NCBI GenBank assembly: GCA_030744435.1
Contig: JASLQO010000018.1
Location: forward strand, 1 to 64,000
Source of the DNA: JASLQO01 sp002327525
GTDB taxonomy: Bacteria; Pseudomonadota; Gammaproteobacteria; Pseudomonadales; Azotimanducaceae
DNA: 64,000 bases
Direction of reading: 5' to 3'
This document shows, in pieces, positions 34,215 to 42,669 of the stretch. The translations under genes and the position numbers were made by a program. The notes under the pieces were generated by a model, which saw only the letters and a program-made list of their open reading frames with translations, had not been told where the DNA came from and made no database searches. The number at the start of each line of letters is the position of its first letter. Position 1 is the first letter of the stretch.

Positions 34215-34705
34215 TGAGACGCATAATTGCCGTACTGCTGGAAAACGAATCCGGCGCGCTGTCCCGCGTCATCGGGCTTTTCGCACAGCGCGGCTACAAC
34301 ATCGAAACTCTCACGGTAGCTCCCACCGAAGATGAGACACTGTCTCGGCTGACGCTCACGACGAGCGGCGACGACAATAAGACCGAACAGATCGTGAAGC
34401 ATCTCAACAGACTCATCGAGGTGGTCAAGGTGCAGGATCTGTGCGAGGCGGATCACGTCGAGCGCGAACTCATGCTCATCAAGGTGCGGGCTGAGGGTGC
34501 CGATCGCGCGGAGGTCAAACGCACGGTGGCTATCTTCCGCGGTCAGATCATCGACGTGACCACCAACGCCTACACGCTGCAGCTGACCGGTACCAGTGAA
34601 AAGCTGGACGCATTCCTGGGAGCCATCGGCAGCGGTCTCGTGCTCGAGGTCGTGCGCAGCGGCGTTTCCGGAATTGGCCGGGGCGACAAAATACTCAGCG
34701 CTTGA
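34214..34705 (+). CDS. ilvN: acetolactate synthase small (regulatory) subunit
   Basis: 163 residues. N-terminal ACT domain: RRIIAVLLENESGALSRVIGLFAQRGYNIETLTVAPTED, almost identical to E. coli IlvH. It mediates valine feedback on the large subunit. Start ATG 34214 lies in the ilvB stop (TGATG); a GTG one codon earlier is possible. The symbol ilvH is equally apt. Confidence 0.94.
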   Translation: MRRIIAVLLENESGALSRVIGLFAQRGYNIETLTVAPTEDETLSRLTLTTSGDDNKTEQIVKHLNRLIEVVKVQDLCEADHVERELMLIKVRAEGADRAEVKRTVAIFRGQIIDVTTNAYTLQLTGTSEKLDAFLGAIGSGLVLEVVRSGVSGIGRGDKILSA

Positions 34706-34755
34706 TCGGAACCAAAAGCGCTCACAGCAATTCAAATTCAGACCGAGGAATCACC

Positions 34756-35775
34756 ATGCAGGTTTATTACGACAAAGATGCCGATCTGTCCATCATTCAG
34801 AAGATGAAGGTGGTCGTGGTCGGATACGGCTCACAGGGCCACGCACATGCAAACAACCTGAGGGATTCTGGCGTGCAGCGGATCACCATCGGCCTGCGGA
34901 GCGATTCCGGCTCTCGCCCCAAAGCGGAAAATGCTGGTTTTGAGGTGGCTGAGGTGGCCAAGGCGGTGAAGGATGCAGACCTCGTGATGCTGCTCACCCC
35001 GGACGAGCTGCAGCCGTCCATCTACAGAGGCGAAATCGAGCCAAATCTGAAGGAAGGAGCAACGATTGCCTTCGCGCATGGTTTCAACGTGCATTTCGAG
35101 CTGATCCAACCGCGCGCGGATCTGGACGTGATCATGATTGCACCGAAAGGGCCGGGGCACACCGTGCGCTCGACCTACACCGAGGGCGGTGGCGTGCCGA
35201 GCCTGATCGCGGTGGCTCAGAACGCTTCCGGTCAGGCCAAGGAGATCGCACTTTCGTACGCCAGCGCCAATGGTGGTGGCCGGGCCGGCATCATCGAGAC
35301 CAACTTCCGCGAGGAGACCGAGACCGATCTCTTCGGCGAGCAAACGGTACTGTGCGGCGGTGCGGCCGCTCTCGTGCAGGCCGGATTCGAGACGCTGGTG
35401 GAGGCGGGCTATGCACCAGAGATGGCCTACTTCGAGTGTTTGCACGAACTGAAGCTGATCGTGGATCTCTTCTACGAGGGCGGGGTGGCCAACATGTGGT
35501 ACTCGGTTTCCAACACCGCCGAGTACGGAGGACTCACCCGCGGATCGCGCATCGTGACGGATGAGACCAAGGCCGAGATGAAGCGCATCCTGGAGGAAAT
35601 CCAGACCGGAAAGTTCGCGCGGGAATTCGTCACCGAGAACCAGGCCGGCGCACCCAGCATCAAGGCCATGCGGCGACTCACTGCCGAGCATGGCATCGAG
35701 GAAGTGGGCGAGCGCTTGCGCGGTATGATGCCGTGGATCCAGGAAAACCGGCTGGTCGATCGCAGTAAGAACTAA
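34756..35775 (+). CDS. ilvC: ketol-acid reductoisomerase (class I)
   Basis: 339 residues, the short class I form. MQVYYDKDADLSIIQ leads into the Rossmann motif VVVVGYGSQGHAHANNLRDSG. Metal-binding residues are in IIETNFREETETDLFGEQ and the C-terminal YFECLHELKLIVDLFYEGG. Converts acetolactate to dihydroxyisovalerate with NAD(P)H. ATG 34756 has GAGGAA upstream. The operon ends here. Confidence 0.95.
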   Translation: MQVYYDKDADLSIIQKMKVVVVGYGSQGHAHANNLRDSGVQRITIGLRSDSGSRPKAENAGFEVAEVAKAVKDADLVMLLTPDELQPSIYRGEIEPNLKEGATIAFAHGFNVHFELIQPRADLDVIMIAPKGPGHTVRSTYTEGGGVPSLIAVAQNASGQAKEIALSYASANGGGRAGIIETNFREETETDLFGEQTVLCGGAAALVQAGFETLVEAGYAPEMAYFECLHELKLIVDLFYEGGVANMWYSVSNTAEYGGLTRGSRIVTDETKAEMKRILEEIQTGKFAREFVTENQAGAPSIKAMRRLTAEHGIEEVGERLRGMMPWIQENRLVDRSKN

Positions 35776-36176
35776 TCAACCAACCGCTCGATGCCCATCG
35801 AGAGGAACGCTACGAGAAGTTCCTCCTTCGTGGGGAGTAGCGACCTACGCCGCTCTGGGTCGCTGGCGCGCCTGGCGATCGCTTCCTGGCCTCTGGACAG
35901 GCCTCCGGACACAGGTCTGTGAGGGCTGCACCCCGATACTATGCGCGCGCTGCTCGTCGTGGCTCGGCTTCTTGAGGCGGGCGGGATCGATGTTCAGGGA
36001 GCGGATTATGGGTTCGCGATTCGTGGCGAGTTCGCGTGGCAGTGCCGGAAAACCCGTCAATGCCGCTGTTCTGACCTCAGGCATACGCCACCTTTCTCTT
36101 GGAACCCCACGACCTGTGGCTCCCTGATCCGCAGAAGAGAAAAAGGGTAATATGGGCTTTTTCCTGGTTGAGCGAA
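35776..36176. other. long intergenic region between ilvC and pssA
   Basis: About 400 bases without a convincing gene. A small hairpin CTCGAT-GCCC-ATCGAG (near 35789-35804) follows ilvC but has no T-run. Further inverted repeats include GGCCT/AGGCC around 35888-35903 and ACAGGTCTGT nearby. A 79-codon minus-strand frame (35845-36084) is open; its first half looks protein-like (TGFPALPRELATNREPI) but has no identified family or ribosome site. It could be part of a dispersed repeat. Confidence 0.35.
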
Positions 36177-36962
36177 ATGAGCGAGGAAAACCCGAAAGTA
36201 CACCGGCTCAACGATTCGGACGAAGGTCCGGTTCGCCGCCGTGGTATCTACTTTCTGCCGAACCTCATCACAACCGGCGCGCTGTGCGCCGGTGTGTATG
36301 CCACGGTCGCCGGATTCAACGGCCGCTACGTGGCCGCCGCGTTCGCCATCTTCGCGGCCATGGCGCTGGATGCGGCGGATGGCCGCGTGGCTCGTTTTAC
36401 CCGTACGGAGAGCAGCTTTGGCGCGGAGTACGACTCGCTCTCCGACATGGTGGCATTTGGTGTCGCTCCCGCGCTGCTGGTGTTCTCGTGGGGACTGTCA
36501 GCGCTCGGGCAGATCGGTTGGGTGGTCACTTTCGTTTACGTCGCATGTACGGCATTACGGCTTGCGCGCTACAACGTCAAAGGCGACAACGAGACCTTCA
36601 CCGGACTCGCCTCACCGGCCGCGGCAGCGGTGCTGGCCTGTGCCATCTGGGTCTGGGAAGAAACCATTCCCGGTGTCGAGCCCTCTCTGTTGGCAGCTTC
36701 CACAATGGGAGTCGTCACCACCCTCGTGGCACTGCTGATGGTATCCAATTTTACCTACTTCTCACCGAAACTCCTCAATATCCGCAACCGCGTGCCTTTC
36801 GTGGCGCTGGTACTGGTCGTGCTCGGATTTGCCGTGCTGCTGGCCAGCCCGCCACACGTGCTGGTGACGCTCGCAATGCTGTATGCCCTGTCCGGGCCCG
36901 TACAGTGGGTGTGGGGTGTGCACAGAAGCAACTCGAATTCCGACCAGAAAAAGGAACCCTGA
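36177..36962 (+). CDS. pssA: CDP-diacylglycerol-serine O-phosphatidyltransferase
   Basis: 261-residue membrane enzyme, PssA type II. The CDP-alcohol phosphotransferase motif DG(x2)AR(x8)G(x3)D(x3)D is exact in DGRVARFTRTESSFGAEYDSLSD, preceded by FLPNLITTGALCAGVYA. Six or more helices follow. It makes phosphatidylserine, the precursor of phosphatidylethanolamine. Position after ilvC is as in Pseudomonas. ATG 36177 gives the usual N-terminus; the frame is open further upstream without a good start. Confidence 0.92.
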   Translation: MSEENPKVHRLNDSDEGPVRRRGIYFLPNLITTGALCAGVYATVAGFNGRYVAAAFAIFAAMALDAADGRVARFTRTESSFGAEYDSLSDMVAFGVAPALLVFSWGLSALGQIGWVVTFVYVACTALRLARYNVKGDNETFTGLASPAAAAVLACAIWVWEETIPGVEPSLLAASTMGVVTTLVALLMVSNFTYFSPKLLNIRNRVPFVALVLVVLGFAVLLASPPHVLVTLAMLYALSGPVQWVWGVHRSNSNSDQKKEP

Positions 36963-36971
36963 TGGGGTTTC

Positions 36972-37922
36972 ATGTTCCAACAATCCGAAGATCTCCAGGA
37001 GAGTGGAGTGCTCATTTCAAAACCCGCAGACATCGCCCCCTCGTGCATTACTTCTGAAACCGCCTTTCAAAACCGGCGTAAATTCGTTCAAACCCTTGGG
37101 CTTGCGAGTGGTGTAGCCCTCCTCCCGCGCGCAGCGGGAGCGTCACTGCAGGAGGAACTGACGCCCGAGCGAATCGTCACCAGCTACAACAATTTCTACG
37201 AGTTCGGCATGGACAAGACCGACCCTGCCGCGCATGCGCACGAGCTGACGGTCGCGCCATGGAGCATCGAGGTCTCTGGCGAGGCCAAGCGTACGGGCAC
37301 ATTCGCGCTAGAAGACGTGTTGAAAGGGCTCTCCGAGGAAGACCGCATCTACCGCTTCCGGTGCGTGGAGGCGTGGTCGATGGTCGTACCCTGGCGAGGT
37401 GTGCCGATGAAGACATTGCTCGAGAAGTTCGAGCCGACGGGCAACGCCAAATACGTGGAGTTCACCACCCTCAAGCGCCCCAGTGAAATGCGCGCGCAGC
37501 GCTCCTACTTCAGCGGTATCGACTGGCCGTATGTCGAGGGTCTGAGGATGGACGAGGCGTATCACCCACTGACGCTGATGGTAACCGGTGTGTACGGTAA
37601 GGCATTGCCGAAACAGAACGGCGCACCGTTGCGGCTGATGGTGCCTTGGAAGTATGGCTTCAAATCCGGAAAATCCATCGTGAAGATTCGGTTCTCCGCT
37701 CAGCGGCCCGTAACCACCTGGAACGTGCTGCAACCTGACGAATACGGCTTCTATGCAAACGTCAATCCGGCAGTCGATCATCCTCGCTGGAGTCAGGCTG
37801 TGGAACGACGGCTGCCGAGCAGCCTGTTCAGTCCCAATCGCATACCCACGCTGCCGTTCAACGGCTACGCGGAAGAAGTGGCGTATCTCTACGCGGGTAT
37901 GGATCTGACCCGCCATTATTAG
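36972..37922 (+). CDS. msrP: protein-methionine-sulfoxide reductase, molybdopterin subunit
   Basis: 316 residues, periplasmic MsrP (YedY). The twin-arginine signal is NRRKFVQTLGLASGVALLPRAAGA, so it is exported folded with its Mo cofactor. The molybdenum-ligand Cys is in YRFRCVEAWSMVVPWRG. Later family motifs include GLRMDEAYHPLTLMVTGVYG and LRLMVPWKYGFKSGKSIVKI. Repairs oxidised Met in envelope proteins with electrons from MsrQ, encoded next. moaB in the same window serves cofactor synthesis. Confidence 0.93.
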   Translation: MFQQSEDLQESGVLISKPADIAPSCITSETAFQNRRKFVQTLGLASGVALLPRAAGASLQEELTPERIVTSYNNFYEFGMDKTDPAAHAHELTVAPWSIEVSGEAKRTGTFALEDVLKGLSEEDRIYRFRCVEAWSMVVPWRGVPMKTLLEKFEPTGNAKYVEFTTLKRPSEMRAQRSYFSGIDWPYVEGLRMDEAYHPLTLMVTGVYGKALPKQNGAPLRLMVPWKYGFKSGKSIVKIRFSAQRPVTTWNVLQPDEYGFYANVNPAVDHPRWSQAVERRLPSSLFSPNRIPTLPFNGYAEEVAYLYAGMDLTRHY

Positions 37923-38532
37923 ACACCTTCTCAAACCGGCGCTCGCCGTTGGCCTGAGTTTGCCTCTGGCGTGGCTTGCCTATGCCATCGCCCGCGAGGT
38001 GTCCGCCCCGGGCACCGTGCTCGGGGCCGATCCTGGGGAGGCGGTTGTGGAGTTTCTCGGTGAGTGGGGTATACGCATTTTGTTACTCACTCTCTGCGTT
38101 TCCCCACTGCGCCGCCTGACTGGAAATGCGCAGGTCGCCGGGGTGCGGCGCATGGTGGGGTTGTTTGCATTCGCTTACCTAGCGCTGCACTTTTCAGCCT
38201 ATCTCGGATTTCTCGCCCTGTTCGACTGGGCTCTCATCGTGGAGGATCTTTCAGAGCGGTCGTACATCATGGTGGGTTTGCTGGCATTGATTATTCTGGC
38301 GTTGCTCTCCCTTACATCCACCCGCGGTTGGCAGCGCAGGCTGCGGCGCAACTGGCAGCATCTGCATTGGGGTATCTATCCGGCCATGCTGCTCGGACTG
38401 CTGCATTTGTGGTGGCTCACCAAGGACGGTTTCGGCGATGTGGTGCTATACGGTACTTTGACACTGGTGCTGTTGGGAGAGCGCCTTGCGCTAAGCTGGT
38501 ATACGTATTCGGGTGGAGAACGCAAACAGTGA
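37918..38532 (+). CDS. msrQ: heme-binding membrane subunit MsrQ
   Basis: About 204 residues, six-helix membrane protein of the ferric reductase-like family that passes electrons from the quinone pool to MsrP. Conserved features: PGTVLGADPGEAVVEFLGEWGIRILLLTLCVSPLRRLTG, heme-ligand His residues in LALHFSAYLGF and HWGIYPAMLLGLLHLWWL. The start is unclear: family likeness begins at codons 37915-37924, where only ATT codons exist, overlapping the msrP stop; the next possible start, TTG 37960, would cut the first helix in half. The ATT start is chosen on that ground. Confidence 0.85.
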   Translation: MRHLLKPALAVGLSLPLAWLAYAIAREVSAPGTVLGADPGEAVVEFLGEWGIRILLLTLCVSPLRRLTGNAQVAGVRRMVGLFAFAYLALHFSAYLGFLALFDWALIVEDLSERSYIMVGLLALIILALLSLTSTRGWQRRLRRNWQHLHWGIYPAMLLGLLHLWWLTKDGFGDVVLYGTLTLVLLGERLALSWYTYSGGERKQ

Positions 38533-38870
38533 ACAACCTCGCCAATGAGCGGTGCGAAGTGTGCACGGCGGAATCGGAGCCAGTCGCCTCAGTTGAGCAG
38601 CTAAGGTTGCTCGAAACGCTGCCCGATTGGCGGGTGGCCTCACGTGGCGAGGTGCCCGTGCTCATCGCGTCGTTCGATTTTACGGACTATGAGCAGACGC
38701 TTGCTTTTGTCAATCGCATCGGGGCGCTGGCGGAAGAGGCGGATCACCACCCGCGTATCGTGGTGGAGTGGGGCTCGGTGGAGGTTAGCTGGTGGACGCA
38801 CGCCATCAATGGGCTGCACAAGAACGATTTCATCATGGCGGCACGGACCAGCGAGATTCTTCGCCCCTAA
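38529..38870 (+). CDS. phhB: pterin-4a-carbinolamine dehydratase
   Basis: 113 residues. The catalytic motif of the family is clear: EEADHHPRIVVEWGSVEVSWWTHAINGLHKNDFIMAA, with the paired His and WWTH. It dehydrates 4a-hydroxytetrahydropterin and can act as a transcription cofactor. No phenylalanine hydroxylase is in the window, so its substrate source is unclear. GTG 38529 overlaps the msrQ stop (GTGA). Longer frame upstream is a shadow of msrQ. Confidence 0.9.
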   Translation: MNNLANERCEVCTAESEPVASVEQLRLLETLPDWRVASRGEVPVLIASFDFTDYEQTLAFVNRIGALAEEADHHPRIVVEWGSVEVSWWTHAINGLHKNDFIMAARTSEILRP

Positions 38871-38873
38871 GGG

Positions 38874-39932
38874 TCAACCAGCCATTCGAGCCGCGCTTGC
38901 TTGAGCCAGATTCTCGAGTACACCACAGGTGTCTTCCCAGCCGATACAGGCATCGGTGATGCTCTTGCCGTAGATCATTTGCTCCGGAGTGCCGATTGGC
39001 TGACTGCCCTGTTCGAGGTTGCTCTCGATCATCACGCCCATGATGCGGGACTCGCCTTCGCGCAGCTGTCCGCAGATGTCCTGTGCCACGTGAATCTGGC
39101 GGTGATAGTCCTTGTTACTGTTGGCATGACTCATGTCGATCATCACGCGCGGGCACACACCAGCTTGTTCCAGCAACCGGCTCGCATAGTGCACGGACGG
39201 GTTGTCGTAGTTCGGTTTGCCACCGCCGCCGCGTAGGATCAGATGGCAGTCTTCGTTTCCGCGGGTCTGGAAGATCGCCGAGTGCCCTTGCTTGGTGACG
39301 GACAGGAAGATGTGTGGGTGTTCCGCCGATTTCACGGCATCGGCTGCCACCTGAATGGAACCATCGGTCGAGTTCTTGAAGCCGGTAGGGCAGGAAAGGC
39401 CCGAGGCCAGTTGTCTGTGAATCTGACTTTCCGTGGTGCGTGCTCCGATGGCGCCCCAACTGACCAGATCACCCACGTATTGCGGCGTGATGGGGTCGAG
39501 ATACTCGGTGCCGGTACCGAGTCCGATATCGATGATATCGCGCAACAGCGTGCGCGCGATTCTGAGTCCGGTGTTGATGTCGTAGGAGTTGTTCAGGTTC
39601 GGATCGTTGATAAGCCCCTTCCAGCCGATCGTGGTGCGGGGTTTCTCGAAGTACACCCGCATGATGATGTGCAGGCTGTCGAGGTGGGTCTGAGCGACCT
39701 CTTGCAGACGCCGGGCGTAGTCGATGGCGGCTTCTGGGTCGTGGATCGAACAGGGGCCGACCACCACCAGGAGTCTGTGATCTTCATCGCGCAGAGTCTC
39801 GCTGATCTCGCGACGCGCGCTGAATATCAGTTTGGATCCGCTGGGCGAGATGGGAATCTCGTCGATGAGCGTTTCCGGCGCGGCCACCTCTTCCATACCG
39901 GTGATACGCACATCGTCAGTCAGGTATTTCAT
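38874..39932 (-). CDS. 3-deoxy-7-phosphoheptulonate synthase (DAHP synthase)
   Basis: 352 residues, AroF/AroG/AroH class I. Motifs: LLVVVGPCSIHDPEAAIDYARRL, RVYFEKPRTTIGWKGLINDP, GARTTESQIHRQLASGLSCPTGFKNSTDG, and MIDMSHANSNKDY. First step of the shikimate pathway. Which of the three feedback forms it is cannot be read with certainty, so no symbol is given. Convergent with phhB and divergent from the holD-like gene, 35 bases away. Confidence 0.93.
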   Translation of the reverse strand: MKYLTDDVRITGMEEVAAPETLIDEIPISPSGSKLIFSARREISETLRDEDHRLLVVVGPCSIHDPEAAIDYARRLQEVAQTHLDSLHIIMRVYFEKPRTTIGWKGLINDPNLNNSYDINTGLRIARTLLRDIIDIGLGTGTEYLDPITPQYVGDLVSWGAIGARTTESQIHRQLASGLSCPTGFKNSTDGSIQVAADAVKSAEHPHIFLSVTKQGHSAIFQTRGNEDCHLILRGGGGKPNYDNPSVHYASRLLEQAGVCPRVMIDMSHANSNKDYHRQIHVAQDICGQLREGESRIMGVMIESNLEQGSQPIGTPEQMIYGKSITDACIGWEDTCGVLENLAQASAARMAG

Positions 39933-39967
39933 CCGTGTTTCGATGTCTGAATAAAAGGCAGTGTAGA

Positions 39968-40570
39968 ATGCTACCAGATCAGTTCGTACCAGGAACCGAG
40001 CGCGTACCGCCAGTGCATGCCCGTCGCAGACAGATTCTCGAAGACATGGGTATCACCGTGTGGACCTTGCGCGGCGAGTCGGCGGGCGAGTACCAGATCC
40101 AGGCCGATCCGTCCGAGGAGCGGCCACGACTGGATTCGCCACCCCGATCGAATCCACAGGCGCAACCGGAAGCCACCGGGCGCGTTGAGCCTGCAACCCA
40201 TCGTTTTGTGATTCACGCATTGTGCGTGCCAGGCGTGGTGTTATTGAGCGATGCCATCACCCGGCAAAACCGAACCCTTTTCTTCGATCTGTTGAGGGCG
40301 GCCGCCAGTGACTGGCAGGCAACTCCTGCGGCGCTCGAATTCTCCTGGCCCATCCCGGGGGCAAGCGGCGATGCCGGGCCGGCGCTCAATGCGTTCGTCG
40401 ACAAACAAGTCTCCGACTTCGCGGCGCGGTTGGTGCTGGCGACCGAGAGCGCGCGTGATCACCTCGGGGCGGGGGCCATCTCCACTGAGACTGTCCCGGA
40501 TTTCAGTCAATCCGGACAGCCGGAATCCAAGCTCGAGCTATGGCGACGCATCCAGAACGGCTGGAGCTGA
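39968..40570 (+). CDS. holD: probable DNA polymerase III psi subunit (HolD-like)
   Basis: 200 residues. The start RRRQILEDMGITVWTLRG closely resembles E. coli HolD (RDWQLQQLGITQWSLR), the part known to contact chi and the clamp loader. The end LELWRRIQNGW also matches the HolD C-terminal pattern. Between lies a Pro-rich linker and HRFVIHALCVPGVVLLSD. It overlaps rimI and precedes prfC, the holD-rimI-(yjjG)-prfC order of E. coli. Longer than E. coli HolD (137). ATG 39968 chosen over an 11-residue extension. Confidence 0.7.
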   Translation: MLPDQFVPGTERVPPVHARRRQILEDMGITVWTLRGESAGEYQIQADPSEERPRLDSPPRSNPQAQPEATGRVEPATHRFVIHALCVPGVVLLSDAITRQNRTLFFDLLRAAASDWQATPAALEFSWPIPGASGDAGPALNAFVDKQVSDFAARLVLATESARDHLGAGAISTETVPDFSQSGQPESKLELWRRIQNGWS

Positions 40571-41037
40571 GCTGCCGTGCCATGACGGCGGACGACCTGG
40601 ACGCGGTGATCACCAATGAAACGCGTGCGTACGCCTTTCCCTGGCCCCGTGGCGTGTTCGCTGACTGCATCCGCGTGGGTAACGAGTGTCACGTGGGACT
40701 GCTGGGTGATGAGATTATAGGCCACGCGGTGCTCGCCACCGGTGCCGGTGAATCTCATCTGCTGAATGTCTGCATCAGTCGCGACTACCAGGGATTCGGT
40801 TACGGCCGTGAACTGGTGGCGTACATGCTCACGCGGGCCGTGGCGCGTGATGCCCGGGTGGTGTTTCTCGAGGTGCGGCCGTCCAATCGCGTGGCGGTAC
40901 AGTTGTACGAGTCCATGGGCTTCAGGGAAATCGGAGTGCGTAAGGGCTACTATTTCGCGCCTGTGGGCAACGAGGATGCCCGTGTGCTGGCGCTTGACCT
41001 CGAAGCGCACTGGCCACCCGAAGAACGACCGTTATAA
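40540..41037 (+). CDS. rimI: ribosomal protein S18 alanine N-acetyltransferase
   Basis: 165-residue GNAT enzyme. Typical segments: DLDAVITNETRAYAFPWPRGVF, LLNVCISRDYQGFGYGRELVAYML (acetyl-CoA binding), FLEVRPSNRVAVQLYESMGFREIGVRKGYY. It acetylates the N-terminal Ala of S18. It overlaps holD by 31 bases. yjjG, found between rimI and prfC in E. coli, is absent. Confidence 0.92.
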   Translation: MATHPERLELSCRAMTADDLDAVITNETRAYAFPWPRGVFADCIRVGNECHVGLLGDEIIGHAVLATGAGESHLLNVCISRDYQGFGYGRELVAYMLTRAVARDARVVFLEVRPSNRVAVQLYESMGFREIGVRKGYYFAPVGNEDARVLALDLEAHWPPEERPL

Positions 41038-41038
41038 T
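41033..41038 (+). promoter_or_regulatory. candidate -10 element of prfC
   Basis: A perfect TATAAT followed by GCGCC lies over the rimI stop, about 40 bases before prfC. No good -35 is present at the right distance, so this is weak evidence. Confidence 0.3.
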
Positions 41039-41075
41039 GCGCCACTTTTTTCTTACCTGAACCAACCGACTGCCG

Positions 41076-42668
41076 ATGTACGATCCCAAGGCGCTGAAGG
41101 CCCGGCGCACATTCGCCATCATCTCGCACCCCGACGCGGGCAAGACCACCATGACCGAGAAGCTGCTGCTGTTTGGCAACGCTATTCAGATGGCGGGTAC
41201 GGTGAAGGCACGTAAATCCGACCGCCACGCCACCTCCGACTGGATGTCCATGGAGCAACAGCGCGGTATTTCGGTGACGACCTCGGTGATGCAGTTTCAG
41301 TACGCGCAGCGGGTGGTGAACCTGCTGGACACACCTGGTCACGAGGACTTCTCGGAGGATACCTACCGTACGCTCACTGCCGTGGATTCAGCCCTCATGG
41401 TCATTGATGGCGCACGCGGTGTGGAACCGCGAACCATCAAGCTGATGGAGGTGTGCAGGCTGCGCGATACGCCGATTCTGACATTCGTCAACAAACTCGA
41501 TCGTGAAACCCGCGACCCCATCGAGCTGATGGACGAGGTGGAGGACATCCTGCAGATCCAGTGCGCGCCCATGACCTGGCCCATCGGGATGGGGCGTCGG
41601 TTTCGCGGGATCTATCACCTCTACGACGACGAGATAATCCTCTACGAGAAGGGCCACGGTCATCATGTGCATCCCTATCGGGTGATCCGGGGGCTTGAAA
41701 GCGAGGAGGCCACCCGTGAGCTCGGTGATGACTACACGAATCTGGTGGATGAGGTGGAGCTGGTGCGTGGCGCCAGCCACCGGTTCGATCTCGACGACTT
41801 TCTCTCGGCAACATTGTCGCCGGTGTATTTCGGTACTGCACTCGGAAACTTCGGAGTGCAGCAGATGCTGGATGGATTCGGTTGCAATGCACCCCCTCCC
41901 CAAGCCCGGGATGCCCTGACGCCCCAGAATGAGACGCGAACGGTTATGCCATCGGAAAGTGACTTCTCGGGTTTCGTATTCAAGATCCAGGCAAACATGG
42001 ATCCAAAACATCGGGATCGCATAGCCTTCCTGCGCGTCTGTTCGGGCAGGTACGAACATGGCATGAGGATGCGTCACGTGCGTCTCGGCAAGAATGTGAA
42101 GATCAGCGATGCCGTGACCTTCATGGCGGGCGATCGCGTACGGGCCGCAGAAGCCTACCCAGGTGATATCATCGGTTTACACAATCACGGCACCATTCAG
42201 ATAGGTGATACCTTCACCCAGGGCGAAGAAATGCATTTCAAGGGTGTCCCGAATTTTGCCCCCGAGCTGTTTCGTGCCGTGCGCGTGTGGGATCCGCTGA
42301 AGACCAAACAGCTGGAGAAGGGCGTGGACCAACTCGCGGAGGAAGGTGCGACCCAGTTATTCAAACCACTGGCCAAAAACCAGCTCGTCCTGGGTGCGGT
42401 GGGTGTGCTGCAGTTCGAACTGGTGGCGCACAGGCTTCAGGATGAGTACCGGGCCGATTGTGTGTATGAGGACGCTGCCATATACACGGCGCGGTGGGTA
42501 GACGCGGACGATGCCAGGCTGTTGGAGGAATTTCGCCGCAAGAACGAAAATAACCTTGCACTCGACAGCGGCGGATACCTGACCTACCTTGCACCAACGC
42601 GAGCCAACCTACAGCTCGCGCAAGAGCGCTGGCCCGACGTTCGCTTCAGCAAGACACGCGAGTACTGA
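41076..42668 (+). CDS. prfC: peptide chain release factor 3
   Basis: 530-residue translational GTPase. G1 SHPDAGKTTMTEKLL, switch I/G2 near MEQQRGISVTTS, G3 DTPGHEDFSEDTYRTL, G4 FVNKLDRE. It recycles RF1/RF2 from the ribosome. The C-terminus LAPTRANLQLAQERWPDVRFSKTREY is typical. Full length for the family. A SirB1-family gene follows after one base. Confidence 0.96.
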   Translation: MYDPKALKARRTFAIISHPDAGKTTMTEKLLLFGNAIQMAGTVKARKSDRHATSDWMSMEQQRGISVTTSVMQFQYAQRVVNLLDTPGHEDFSEDTYRTLTAVDSALMVIDGARGVEPRTIKLMEVCRLRDTPILTFVNKLDRETRDPIELMDEVEDILQIQCAPMTWPIGMGRRFRGIYHLYDDEIILYEKGHGHHVHPYRVIRGLESEEATRELGDDYTNLVDEVELVRGASHRFDLDDFLSATLSPVYFGTALGNFGVQQMLDGFGCNAPPPQARDALTPQNETRTVMPSESDFSGFVFKIQANMDPKHRDRIAFLRVCSGRYEHGMRMRHVRLGKNVKISDAVTFMAGDRVRAAEAYPGDIIGLHNHGTIQIGDTFTQGEEMHFKGVPNFAPELFRAVRVWDPLKTKQLEKGVDQLAEEGATQLFKPLAKNQLVLGAVGVLQFELVAHRLQDEYRADCVYEDAAIYTARWVDADDARLLEEFRRKNENNLALDSGGYLTYLAPTRANLQLAQERWPDVRFSKTREY

Positions 42669-42669
42669 G

